From Trema orientale (Eukaryota; Streptophyta; Magnoliopsida; Rosales; Cannabaceae): a stretch of 64,000 nt of DNA. Of the stretch, positions 36,301 through 47,200 are shown piece by piece (the stretch's first letter is position 1; each line of letters opens with the position of its first letter). The stretch lies in contig JXTC01000074.1 of assembly GCA_002914845.1 (NCBI GenBank), positions 915,521 through 979,520 on the forward strand. Reading direction: 5' to 3'. The notes under the pieces were generated by a model. It was given only the letters and a program-made list of their open reading frames with translations. It made no database searches and was not told where the DNA came from. A program made the translations under genes and the position numbers.

Positions 36301-37275
36301 AATGTGAAGTCTCATTGATATGCATTTCTTGTGCTTCTCCTGTTTCTTATGGGATTACTCATTTATAAAATGTAAGGTAGCCTTCAAGTGGTATTGGTTC
36401 AGCACCTCACTTTTTCCTTTTGTCATTTAGCTTAATTACATATTGAGCTTTTACTAGGGGAGCCTTGAGATATCAAAACTAGTCCATCAGAAGAAACATG
36501 CCATTGCCATCAATTTTTTTGCTAAACATAATACACTAATGCCTCTCAATGTTTTTCCTTAAGCCAAAATACGAACGGGAGAGAGAGACGAACTAGCGGA
36601 ATAAACCACCTGATATTTTGAGAGATGATATAAATTTTGTTGTTTGTTGGTTGTGCTTTTAGGTATTTGTTTGAAGATATGTACATATCATTAATTTATG
36701 GTAGTTTATAGACGACATCAATCATTCTATTGGGAACATAAATCACATATCATCAGCACTTTATAGATACACCGTAAAAGTAATATTTACCATCTATAAA
36801 GTGCTGATGATATGTGATTTATGCATCACTCACATTTGTTTTTGACTAATGTCTAAATGATTTAGAGCATTTGCACTCTTTACTGCTGAGTCTTTTTCAG
36901 CACTTGTGCCTTGTTCTAGACAGGTAAATTCTAACATAGTTTATCGCATTTGCTCAATAGATGCTTAAGAAGGATGAGAATCTTAATCGGCTCCAGGCTG
37001 ACCTTCAAGATTCTACTAAGGAGTTGACCGTTATAAGGGGGATACTGCCAAAAATCTCAGCGGAGAGAGATTTGATGTGGGATGAGGTGAAGCAATACAG
37101 TGAAAAGAACATGCTTTTAAACTCTGAGGTTAATGTATTGAAAAAGAAGTTAGACGCCCTCGACGAAGAGATACTCCTAAAGGAAGGTCAGATCACAATC
37201 CTAAAAGACACCTTAGGGAAGAAACCTTTTGACCTCCTAGCCAGTCCTGACTCTACAGAATTTTGCATCCAATAA
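33344..37275 (+). CDS. Long coiled-coil protein, CAP-Gly-linker-like (At3g55060/At2g39300 type)
   Basis: 966 residues; exons 33344-33720, 33869-35870, 36061-36267, 36961-37275, phases consistent, with one very large 2-kb exon. The N-terminus MKKFFFFRSSASGNG is followed by about 230 residues rich in Ser, Arg and Pro without fold signatures. From about residue 235 to the end the protein is dominated by charged heptad-like coiled coil (for example EERVLLLSEELEQE, RLRERVRELAEQNVSLQ, EQEVEQLQAELATA). No enzyme motif is seen. Arabidopsis relatives are annotated only as CAP-Gly domain linker or myosin-like coiled-coil proteins, and no CAP-Gly domain is visible here. A cytoskeletal or scaffold role is inference. 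Intron 3 contains a perfect 31-bp inverted repeat. Confidence 0.93.
36738..36822. repeat. Perfect 31-bp inverted repeat (hairpin) in intron 3 of the coiled-coil gene
   Basis: Positions 36738-36768 and 36792-36822 are exact reverse complements (31 of 31) separated by 23 nt. The transcript would fold into a stable hairpin of small-RNA-precursor size. It could be a minimal foldback element or a young hairpin locus; no target was identified. Confidence 0.9.
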
Positions 37276-37822
37276 ACACCAGCCAAAACAAAGGTTTTCT
37301 GATACATTATTAACTATACTGTTGATAGTCCTATAGTTGTGAAAGGGTTTCTTTCTTACTGTATCTTCTTCTGATAGTCCTCCCTTTTTCCTCCTGTTAA
37401 GTCTTTGTCGAGTAAGAAGTGAGAAATAATTTCCGTGATTCTTTTGTAACTGACCAGTTTCATAATTGTATGTAATTTGTTTACATTTCTCCTATTTGGC
37501 ATGACTAAAGGGAATGTGTTTTTTAGCAATCGTCTTAATGAATATGTAGAAATTCATTTTTAAGTTCTACTTGTCAGTTTCTCTATTTTACTTTCTGTAG
37601 TTATGTGTTTATATTGACAAAACCAATGGACCATGAACCATAAAATTGTTTGTTGCACTGATTTTGCACACTTAGTATTGTCTTCTATAAGATGAGGGAG
37701 GAATAAAAGAGCAAAGAAAAATTAGCAAATATCCCAAAATGTGAGCACAAACCACAATTACAAGCCATTCCATTGGTGAATTGCTTATCACATCCCTAAT
37801 AACCAGCTGACTTACTCTCATA
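37276..37822. other. Intergenic region between convergent genes
   Basis: Spacer between the coiled-coil gene and the ATS3-like gene, which are transcribed towards each other. It must hold both 3' ends. No gene is visible. Confidence 0.5.
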
Positions 37823-38377
37823 TTAGTCTTCACCAAAGGAATCTACTACTGGAACATAACTGCCCTTGGAGTGACAATAATTGAACCCATACCATACATT
37901 TTCTGGCACGAAAGTTCTGAAATAAAACATATAAGAGTCGTGGACAACATGACCACCTTCCTGTTGATGAACCTTCACCCAACCGGGCCTCCACTCGTCG
38001 GAACCAAATTTCTTAAGGTATAGCGAGCAGACTTTGTCACTCACACACAGTCCACTGGCCTCAAACATGTCAATGGCACATCGTCCGAACCCACTATACA
38101 CTCCCCCTCGTCTTTTTGAGCCATTTTTGGGAGCATACAGCAGCTTGGGATTCTTCAAATGCTTCACTATTATCAGATTTCCCTTAGCATCGGTGAATCT
38201 AACACTGACGCGGTCTCTGGTTTCCGCAGATGGTGCACATGTTGTCTCAATCTCGATTGAGTAGGAGCAGTTTCTTTGGGGTCCTAGGAAGGCTTGGTTG
38301 GTTCGTTGAAATTGGATTGCATTGACCAGGAAAGAAATTAGGAGGGTTATTAGGGAAATGGTTGAAAAGCTTAGCAT
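37823..38377 (-). CDS. ATS3: ATS3-like secreted PLAT-domain protein (embryo-specific protein 3 family)
   Basis: Intronless frame of 184 residues from the start chosen here. Residues 1-20 (MLSFSTISLITLLISFLVNA) form a typical signal peptide, so entry to the secretory pathway is expected. The body matches the ATS3/PLAT-plant type: CSYSIEIETTC, the calcium-type beta sandwich segments RDRVSVRFTDAKGN, an FGRCAIDMFEASGLC block, and W-containing WRPGWVKVH and VWYGFNYC near the end. Six or more Cys in the body suggest disulfides. The frame stays open to an earlier ATG at 38428 (17 extra residues), but a TATA box at 38440-38448 puts the transcription start after that codon. Molecular role in this family is poorly known. 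Confidence 0.88.
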   Translation of the reverse strand: MLSFSTISLITLLISFLVNAIQFQRTNQAFLGPQRNCSYSIEIETTCAPSAETRDRVSVRFTDAKGNLIIVKHLKNPKLLYAPKNGSKRRGGVYSGFGRCAIDMFEASGLCVSDKVCSLYLKKFGSDEWRPGWVKVHQQEGGHVVHDSYMFYFRTFVPENVWYGFNYCHSKGSYVPVVDSFGED

Positions 38378-38439
38378 GGTTTGGCTGTTTGTGTTAAGAG
38401 GCAGTATATGGAATTCATGTGTGTGCATCTGCGTGTGCG

Positions 38440-38448
38440 TATATATAG
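38440..38448 (-). promoter_or_regulatory. TATA box of the ATS3-like gene
   Basis: On the minus strand the sequence reads ctatatata followed by cg. It lies 63 nt before the ATG at 38377 and only about 12 nt before the ATG at 38428. With transcription starting about 30 nt downstream, the first AUG in the mRNA is that at 38377. Confidence 0.6.
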
Positions 38449-39141
38449 ATATAGTGACGATGTTTCTTCATTTAGATCCCTTTAGGAGATAAAGAAGATA
38501 TGATCTAAAGAAATTTAAGTTAATAGTCAAAAGCAAAGGCAAAAGAAATGGATTGCTTTGAGAAAGATTCCCACTTCCTTTTAGTCAATAGAAAAAAGGA
38601 CATTGCATATCTTTTAACTGTTAAGGATTCCGAACCTAACCAAATTTTCTTATTCATAAACAGAGATTTGTCGCTCTGTTATGCTTTTACACAACATTTG
38701 GAACTTCAAAAAAGAGAGAAAAGAAAGGCCATCTACAAGTGACTCGGTACTGAGTTTTCGTGAAAGAGAATATTATGGAAATAGTTATACAATTTCCTTT
38801 TCTCTTTCCTTTCCATGGCTGAATGAAGATTAACATTCTACCAGAGTACCTACTACTTATCACTTGTTTTTCGCTAGACACTAAAACTCACTCCTTATAA
38901 AAGTTCCTTTTTCTTCTCGAGAGAGATGCTAAGCCATTGAAAAGAGAGATAATGGTGCATCATTGATGGCTGTGGCTGTGGCTGTACCCATCCACAATTT
39001 ATTTATTTACGTTTTTTTTTAAAAAAAAAAAAGAAAAAGAATTCAAATGCCATCGGTACTCCAATAAATTCAAACAATTATATAACATTTTTCAAGTACA
39101 AAACGGCCATGGAACTCAAACACCATATTGGTAGATTGATA
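38449..39141. other. Intergenic region upstream of ATS3 and downstream of nitrilase copy 1
   Basis: Holds the ATS3 promoter and the 3' end of the nitrilase transcript. No further gene is supported; small open frames here lack any recognisable motif. Confidence 0.5.
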
Positions 39142-42100
39142 TCATAGTGATGCAGGTTTCCAGAAGTCAATGGGCTTCCTATGCTGTAGATAATAGAAAA
39201 AAGAAAGAGTTAAAAATCAAAACAGCCAAGTAAAGCATGATATTTAACTGCAAATTTTGCGCAGGAATGCAGGTTGAACATTACCACTAACTCTAAATTT
39301 CAGGCGCTCATAAGAACCCAAAATTCAACAGAATTGGAGAAAGTAAGCCTAAAGCTATGCTAATCAATCCTAAAGCTATGCTAATCAATACTACTTTTAC
39401 TCCATCTTAATATATTACCAGCAGCCTCAGATATTTTAAACCCTCGGCTCGGCTTTTATAGCAGTTTGTTAGTCGATTTAGGTAATTTTCCAGACAAGAT
39501 TTAACAAAGGTTACCTTAGAAATTGGCATCCTTGTTCTGATTGAATCAAGCAGTGAGAAATCAATATCAGCCACGGTAATCCCTGTTGACAGCCGATCTA
39601 TAGCAGTAACAATACATGTTCAAACTGATGTTACACTAGTTGCTAGGATACATAATGCAATCATGAAACTCATACCAAACAACAAAATAGTAATTTCAAT
39701 ATTATAAAACCCAGATGTCTACATATTTACCCTTAGGGATGAGAAACATGCTTTTAACAGAGCTCGTGTTTGATTTTTAAAGTATGACAACAGTGATTTC
39801 GAACTCAAAGTGGTTTATAGCAGCATAATCTGAAAGTAACTTAAACAACTTCAAATCGTCAAAGTAACATAAATGCAGTTAAATTTATAGCACAAGTAAC
39901 TAGAATCTGAGCCACAACCGTCATTTGCCAAAATGACCCAGCCGATTGACAAAACTCACAGAAGGTCAGGCAGAGCAGGTGGAGAGAGGAGGTTCTATTA
40001 TATGAGAGAATTGTTTCATTCCTTAAAGTAGATAAGTAAATCATTGAGGAAGTCCCAGAATGAGGGAAGGAGTGAGTTCTGACCTGGAAGTCGACCAACT
40101 ACTGTACCCCATGGATCAATAATCAAAGTGTCACCATAGCTTTGTCGTTTTTCGCTATGCTTTCCAGTTTGTGCTGCAGCAATGACCTGATATAACCTCA
40201 GAAATGGAGAAGCCGAGTAAATTGGATTGAAGATGATGACTCATCAATATACAACTTTTATTCTCTCCTAAAATACTTGCAAAAAAGAATAAAGGAAATG
40301 GATTTCATACATAGCATTGAGTCTCAATTGCACGAGCACGAAGAAGAATCTCCCAGTGTGCCTGACCTGTTGGCACTGTGAACGTTGCAGGTATCAATAG
40401 GACCTAGAATACATGACAAAAGAAGCCAGTATAAGACACTAAGTAACTCATCCATTATGAGACAAAGAAATGTACTTGTACCTGTGCTTCATGTTGGAAC
40501 CTGAGCTGCTGGTAAAGCTCCGGAAATCTAAGATCATAGCAAACTGTGAGACCCAATCGTCCAACAGGGCTATCTACTGCAACAATGTTCTTCCCTGAAA
40601 ACATAAGAAATAATTAGTAAACCGCATGAGTAATATATATTGGGCACCAATCCAGTATTTTCTTTTTTTACCTATCTATTGATATTGTTTTGCCTAATTA
40701 AAATTCATCACACACATCTTTTCATGGTATTAAATAATGAGTTTTTATTTTTATTACTTTTTTCTCAACTACCCAAATTATGGTAGCCGTTAGATAATGA
40801 TCTAACAGCTATAAAAAAACACACTTATAGATAATTTATTAAAAAAACACCTATTGGATTGGGAATCATATATATTAAAGGATTAATATATCACTTTTAC
40901 AGTCTTACGGATACAAAACACAATCAGACCATTATCAACTATGTGAGAAAAATTCAAAATATAACCTCCTTCATTTCAAAATCTTCCAGTCACATGGGCA
41001 AAAAACTTAACCTGCTTCTGTGAAGCTGCTTTCCTTGTATGACCTTTCACCAGGAATATCTACATCAAACCTTAGAACAGAAAGAAAATTCTTGTTTAGA
41101 ATACTACATCGACGCAAAATATAAACAAAATCACCAAAAAATACCATACCACTGTATGGCCCATGAGTCACATGATGGATTATAAAATAACTTAAGTCAA
41201 ACCCAAATTGCAACTAGTTTTACCAAATCTTCCATTCCAAATAGTTTAAATTAAACTATCAAGGAATGCGTTCGGATTAGATGAGTCAATAAACGTGACG
41301 GCATACATTTCTAATACAAAAGCAATGAACCACAAATTAGTTGAAAAACAAGAGACATGAATCAAAACCAAAGTTAACAATCTTACAAGTGTATCTTCTT
41401 GTAAGTGCTTTTGATGTTCCCATTATCATCAATTACAACATGAGTATTACACAAATGCTTGTCATCGGGTCCTTTTTCTTGAAAACCTCCAAGTGACAAC
41501 CAAATGCTTGATTCTCTACAACAGCCAATAACTTCAAATAAGCCAAGATTAAAGAACCCAATAAGTCCTTATACCCATAGTATTACTTGGATCAAACACT
41601 CAGACAATAAAACAAATAAACAACTCATAAACAACCAATGAGTCAGTTGATTTTTCCATTCGAGTACCTTGCTAGAGAGCAGTACTGTTGCATTATAGGT
41701 CCATCTAAAGGCTCTGCTATTTCAAGACTTTCCCCATTTTTGGCACCAACAAAGGCGAAATTTTCAGGAAAGCATATCAATTTCGCGCCAGCTGAAGCTG
41801 CTTCCTTTTCAGATTCAATACCCATATAGATATAGTCAAGGCCATCGATACAGAACAAATTCTTTTGTACAAAATCATCGAAAATTTATCCAAATTTACA
41901 TGAAAATTTCATAATTATCGATAAACTTGAAGAAAAATACAGTGTCAGATATTAACTTACTTTGACAAGGCGAGAGCAGGTGGCGAAGTTTGAAGCGAGG
42001 TCGTTAATGGAGGTCATCTGAGCCGCGGCGACTCGGACTGAGTTGGCGGCCATCTCCGAGTTTGACTCGCCGGTCAGCGCTCGGAGAAGATGGGAGCGAA

Positions 42101-42176
42101 TCGGCGGGAAGACCCGGTGACGTGGCCTGAGACTAAGTGCGTTGTACGGACGACTCAGAGTCTGGCAATTTAGCAT
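39142..42176 (-). CDS. NLP1: Nitrilase-like amidase, copy 1, with organellar leader (deaminated-glutathione amidase type)
   Basis: 324 residues; exons in transcript order 42176-41961, 41804-41668, 41515-41387, 41070-41012, 40594-40482, 40403-40311, 40186-40084, 39597-39515, 39183-39142, all in phase. The carbon-nitrogen hydrolase fold shows the catalytic triad Glu86 (CFPENFAF), Lys158 (TYKKIHLFD) and Cys199 ([11 protein letters not shown]). It matches plant nitrilase-like protein 1 (At4g08790, from memory); the related Nit1 family removes the amide of deaminated glutathione, so a metabolite-repair role is likely. Residues 1-41 ([20 protein letters not shown] start) are basic and poor in acids, like a plastid or mitochondrial transit peptide. 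The internal Met42 ([12 protein letters not shown]) would give a cytosolic form. Part of a tandem pair with 44241-48468. The acceptor of exon 2 (gaatctgaaaag) lacks a pyrimidine tract. Confidence 0.95.
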
Positions 42177-43489
42177 CTCATGTTGGGGAGCTTCGGTGTG
42201 GGCCACCAAAGTTTTTAAGCGATGTTTTTTTTTTTGAGTCCTTGAAATATGTTGTATTTGCAAAAGTGCACACCATCTTTTGGATTTTGTATATTTATAC
42301 CGTATGATAAATTTAGAGTTAGGACTCTCAAGTTCTTCTTATCTTGTTGAGCAAATGAGGGAAATCACATTTGGAGTTCCTACATAAATAATTTCTGTCT
42401 CAGCTACCCAAATATTTGTATTCAAAGTTAAGTATTGTTAATATTATACTTCACAAAGAGATTATGATCAGATGTGGATGACGCGTCTGAACAATCTTAA
42501 TTTTCTATTAAAATAAAGATTATGTAGATCTCATAAAAAGAATCATCTCAATAAATGGATGACTTGATATCACATAGGTCTCATCATAAGAATCACCTCA
42601 ATAAATGGATGGCTTAGATTAATTATATGGATTTCATATTAGTATTTCTCATTCAAGAAAAGTGAAATTTGATAAATAGATTGGGAAATTTTAGTTGCTG
42701 AAAGAATAAAACTGAATTAAGAAAAGTGTTGTCACATTATATAGAGGAGAAAATTTAACCGGACTCACCACTCAAAATATAAATAAATAAATAAAAATGG
42801 CGCTCTAAAAATTTGTCTTAAGCACATGTATAGTTGGGCTTTCTACCATCTCAAGGCAATATACACCAATGTAACGTGTATATATATATGAAAAGATGAA
42901 AAAATAATTATAATAGTTCTGTAGAGTTAACTGCAACAAAAAAAAAATCTTGAAATTTAGTTTTTCTGCAATTTAAATCATTTTGATTGCTGTAAAAAAA
43001 TATTCACATCTTGAAATTCAAAAATTTTTTATCCTCCTATATTTTTGTCCAATTTATGTTAATCCAAACAATATTTTTTTGTAACGATTTATACTGTTTT
43101 GAAGCAAGAATAACAGAAGTCTGCATTCGAAAATTTTTGGGAATAAATTTGTCAGGGTACAAATTTTTTTAATTTCAAAATATGAAAAATAAGGTTTAAA
43201 AAACATATTAGCCAAACCTCAGGGGTTTCTTTGCGGTTAACACTAGTTCGCATATGATGTGTAATGGTTTCTCTCTTAAAAAAAAAAAAAAAAAGAATTG
43301 GTCCCCAAAGTGTATACTATAAAGGGTCCATGAATATCCGTCTATATCCTTTTATAAAAAAAAAAAAAAACCGTTTATAGCATGAAAGTACCACACAACC
43401 ACCAAAAAAACAAAAGAAAAAATATATATATCCCTTAAGAATGTTGCAAAAGACGCAAAAAGTTTAAAAAATAAAGTTCCTTAAATGGC
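42177..43489. other. Intergenic region between the nitrilase copies, promoter side of copy 1
   Basis: No gene. The first 115 bp (to about 42290) match the region upstream of copy 2 (48590-48690: cttgaaatatgtt, tatttgcaaa, gtgca, cttttgga), so the duplicated unit includes the proximal promoter. The rest is AT-rich. Confidence 0.6.
42523..42612 (+). repeat. Short tandem duplication
   Basis: Two imperfect copies of about 50 bp share agatctcat or ggtctcat, aagaatca(t/c)ctcaataaatgg and atg(a/g)ctt. Confidence 0.7.
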
Positions 43490-44180
43490 CAAAATTTTTG
43501 AAAGTAAAAAATGATATCAAATCAAATCAACCATGATCTTGTGAAATAAAGAAGCAAGTATAAACTTGAAAAACTCATGCTTTAATTTTTTTAAAACAAA
43601 AAAAGATTTCAAAAGTCTAAAAAGGTTTCTTGAGGTTGACATTATTTTAATTGGCAAGCTTTTGATTGTGTGTTTGTGTATTTAATAAGGAGAGAGAAGC
43701 TTTTGATAACTGTGCTAAAAGGAAATTAAAAGGAAGCAAAAAGGAAAAATGAAGAACAAAGACGTTACCAATATCTGTATATACATATTCCAAAAAGAAT
43801 GGATCTTTTTTTAGGGCCAAATAGAATGGATCTTTAGTTCTTTAAACATGTATTCACAAATTAAGTTGGTTCAATTTCTGCCCTGCTTACATTAAGTGAG
43901 GGAATTTATGTGATTCACAAGCTCAGTGAACCACTTTAAACAAATTTGTACCCGACTTGACATCCAAATATAATCCCAAAAACAAAAAAGGCAAAAATAA
44001 AAATAAATGGAAAAAAAGGAAAAAAAAAAACAAAAAGAAAAATAAAAGAAATTAACATCTGGTGTTCCAAAATGTAATGCCATTCTTTAAACCCTGGAAA
44101 TGCCAATTGATTATCAATATGCACAAAGAAATGACAATAAGAAGAGAGAAGCTTTCACATTACTATATTACATAATTAAA
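43490..44180 (+). repeat. 3' flank of nitrilase copy 2, repeated at 52845-53885
   Basis: Collinear blocks (atcaaatcaaatcaaccatg, ataaacttgaaaa, ctcatgctt, aatggatctt, ttaagttggttcaa, tataatcccaaaa, caatt-ga-tt-tcaata, gaagagagaag, tttcacattacta) occur in the same order and orientation at 52845-53885. See the finding on a lost third copy. Confidence 0.75.
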
Positions 44181-44240
44181 GTTTAGAAAGTACAATGAAA
44201 ACAGAAAATGGCTGAGAGACCCCATCGTGATAGAATGATA

Positions 44241-47200
44241 TTATAATGATGCAGATTCCCAGAAGTCAATGGGCTTCCTATGCTGGAGATAATTGAAAAA
44301 AGAAAAGAGTTATATACCAAACAGTCAAGTATAGCATGATTTTAAGAGCAAACTTTGCTTAGGAATGTATGTTAAGTGTTCTCAAATTTCGGGTGCTCGT
44401 ACCTAACCCAGAATTCACAGGACTGTGCTTAAAATTATGCTGATAGTAAAAGTTTTACACTAACCTTTTATCTATTACCAGCTACCACAAGTCATTTTAG
44501 ACACTCTGTCTGGCTTTTTCATCACTTTGTGATTCAATTTAGGTAACTTTCTGGACAAGATTTTAACAAAGCTTACCTTAGAAATTGGCATCCTTGTTCT
44601 GATTGAATCAAGCAGTGAGAAATCAATATCAGCCACAGTAATCCCAGTTGAAAGTCGATCTGTTACAGGGACAGCAAATGTAAAAGCTCGCCAATTGCTA
44701 ATACACATACTACAAGAAATTAAACTCACACCACAAAATATAGTGTTTAGAATATTAGACTAAGATGGGTACATTTTACATGCTTTCAACAGTAAGCACG
44801 GTTGTGTTTTTGAACTCAATACTCAAAAGTAAGATACTGCTTGATTTGTCAGACGTGTCTTCTAAAGAAAAGGAATTCTTAGGAGCAATCTATATGTCTG
44901 ACAAATTCTACGAGTAAAACAAAAATACATATACACATCTATTCAGGTCCTATCAATTATTCCACGATCAGAAGTCGGAACAACCCAACTAGACATTCAA
45001 TTCCATCGATTATGAATTATAATTAGCTTGATGCTACACTCCAGCTTCAGAAGGACAGAACTCGAATAAAGTTTTTGAGTGATGAGCTGAAAGCAATTAT
45101 GAATTTATGAGAACGCTCATAAGACACATTCCTTACAATTTAATCCATTGTACTGCCAAAATCTGAAAGAAGCTTAAACCATTTCAAGCCATCAAAGGTA
45201 AGACAAATGCACTTAAACTTATAACACAAGTAACTAACAATTTGAGCTGTAACCATCATACAGCAAAAACAATTCAGCTAATAATGCAGAACAAGATAGA
45301 CTAAATAGGATTTAATACTGTTTATTGTTTTATTAGGATAATTAATTTTTATCTCATTTTGTATTATTTGAGCTTTCTTATGTTTTAAATTCTTAGAACT
45401 AGTTTCCTAGTTGATTTAGGACTTTTTTTTGGCCTATCTATATATGGGCCTAGTTATGTTCATTATTTATCAGAATATGAATGAGTGGATTATTCTCATT
45501 CTCTCTCTAAATTCCCACTTTTGAATGTTCATTATTTATCAGAGTATGAATGAGTGGATTGTTGAATAATCTCTCTATTGTACCCTTTCTCTCTCTAAAT
45601 TCCCACTTTTGATTCTCTTCTGTCTCTCTAAATTCCTCTCTTCTTGTCAGTTCTTCTCTTTCTCCCCTCGTTCTACATCAGCTAATTGACAAACTTACAG
45701 AGAATCATTCAGAACAATTGGAGAGAGATAGAGAGGGTCTTTCTAAATGGGAAGTTCTATTATATGAGAGTATTGATTCATTATCCAGTAAAGTAGAGGC
45801 ATCAATCACAGAGGAAGTCCTGAAATATGGGAAGGAATAAGTTCTCACCAGGAAGTCGACTAACTATTGTTCCCCATGGATCAATAATTATAGTCTTGCC
45901 ATAACTTTGTCGTTCATCATTATGCCTTCCAGTTTGTGCTGCAGCAATGACCTGAGAATGCATTTACATATTAACCCCCCGCAAAAGGAGTACCCAAAAA
46001 GGATAGTATTATGTCTCATCACTATACAAAATCATTTTTCTTAAAGAACCCACTAAAAAAAGGTGGAAAATTAATTCTTTTTAATGGAAAAGAAAATGGA
46101 TTTCATACGTAGCATTGAGTCTCAATCGCACGAGCACGAAGAAGACTCTCCCAGTGTGCCTGACCTGTTACCACAGTGAAAGCTGCAGGTACCAATAGGA
46201 TCTACAGAAGATGATGCATGCAAGAAACAGCATAAGTTGCTAAGTGATTCTTGCCCCTATGAAACTAAGAATCTACATTTACCTGTGCTTCATGCTGGAA
46301 CCTGAGCTGCTGGTAAAGCTCTGGAAATCGTACATCATAGCAAACTGTAAGGCCCAATTGTCCAATAGGGCTTTCTACTGCTACAATATTCTCCCCTGAA
46401 AACATAAGAAGTTTACATTGCTTAAATACCTAAGTTCTCAAATACCAGAACCACACTCCCTCCCCCCCTTCTCCGCTTTTTCTCATTGAACAAATGTCAT
46501 TTTTTGGACATTAGGGATCCCTCTTGGCCCCAGACCATGTAAAAAGAACTAAAAAAAATCATATGACAATCTATGAAGGAAAATGTAATCCTCCTTAATT
46601 CTCAAAATCTTCTTTGTACATGGGCAAGGAACTTACCAGCTACCGTAGTATCGCTTTCCTTATATGAACTTTGACCTGGAATATCTACATCAAACCTTGA
46701 AATAAAGAGAAAGTTTTTGTTTAGAGTACCATGTCAACGGAGACTATATGCAAAATCACCACTAAGTACCAATACCAAGTCACCAACTGTATAGCTTACG
46801 AGTTGCATAATGGGTTAAAAGAAAAACTGTGGAACCTCAAATTGCAATAAGTATAACAAAATTATATCAACTTCAATAAGTAATGACTTAAGGTTAGATG
46901 AATTGAAAAACATCAGCTGCACACCTCTGCATATTTTGCAAAGGTAATAATATCCAAAAGAAATGCGAATAAAATTCTACACCTGAAGAAACATATGCAA
47001 AAAGCTTATGTGCGTGTAATCAAAAACAGTGAATTAACTAATCGATAAATCATCATATAGACTTAGACGTTAAACATGAGAACCAAATATAAGTTGGAAA
47101 ATAGGAAATATGAATTTGATCAGAGTTTTTTTAAAAACAAAAATCTCAGATGTTAGTAGAAAAATAGGAAATACGACAGAGAGAAAATTTACAAGTGTAT

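Noticed and set aside
43892-44124. Phe-rich minus-strand frames
   Set aside because: Low-complexity translation of A-rich DNA in the nitrilase 3' flank.
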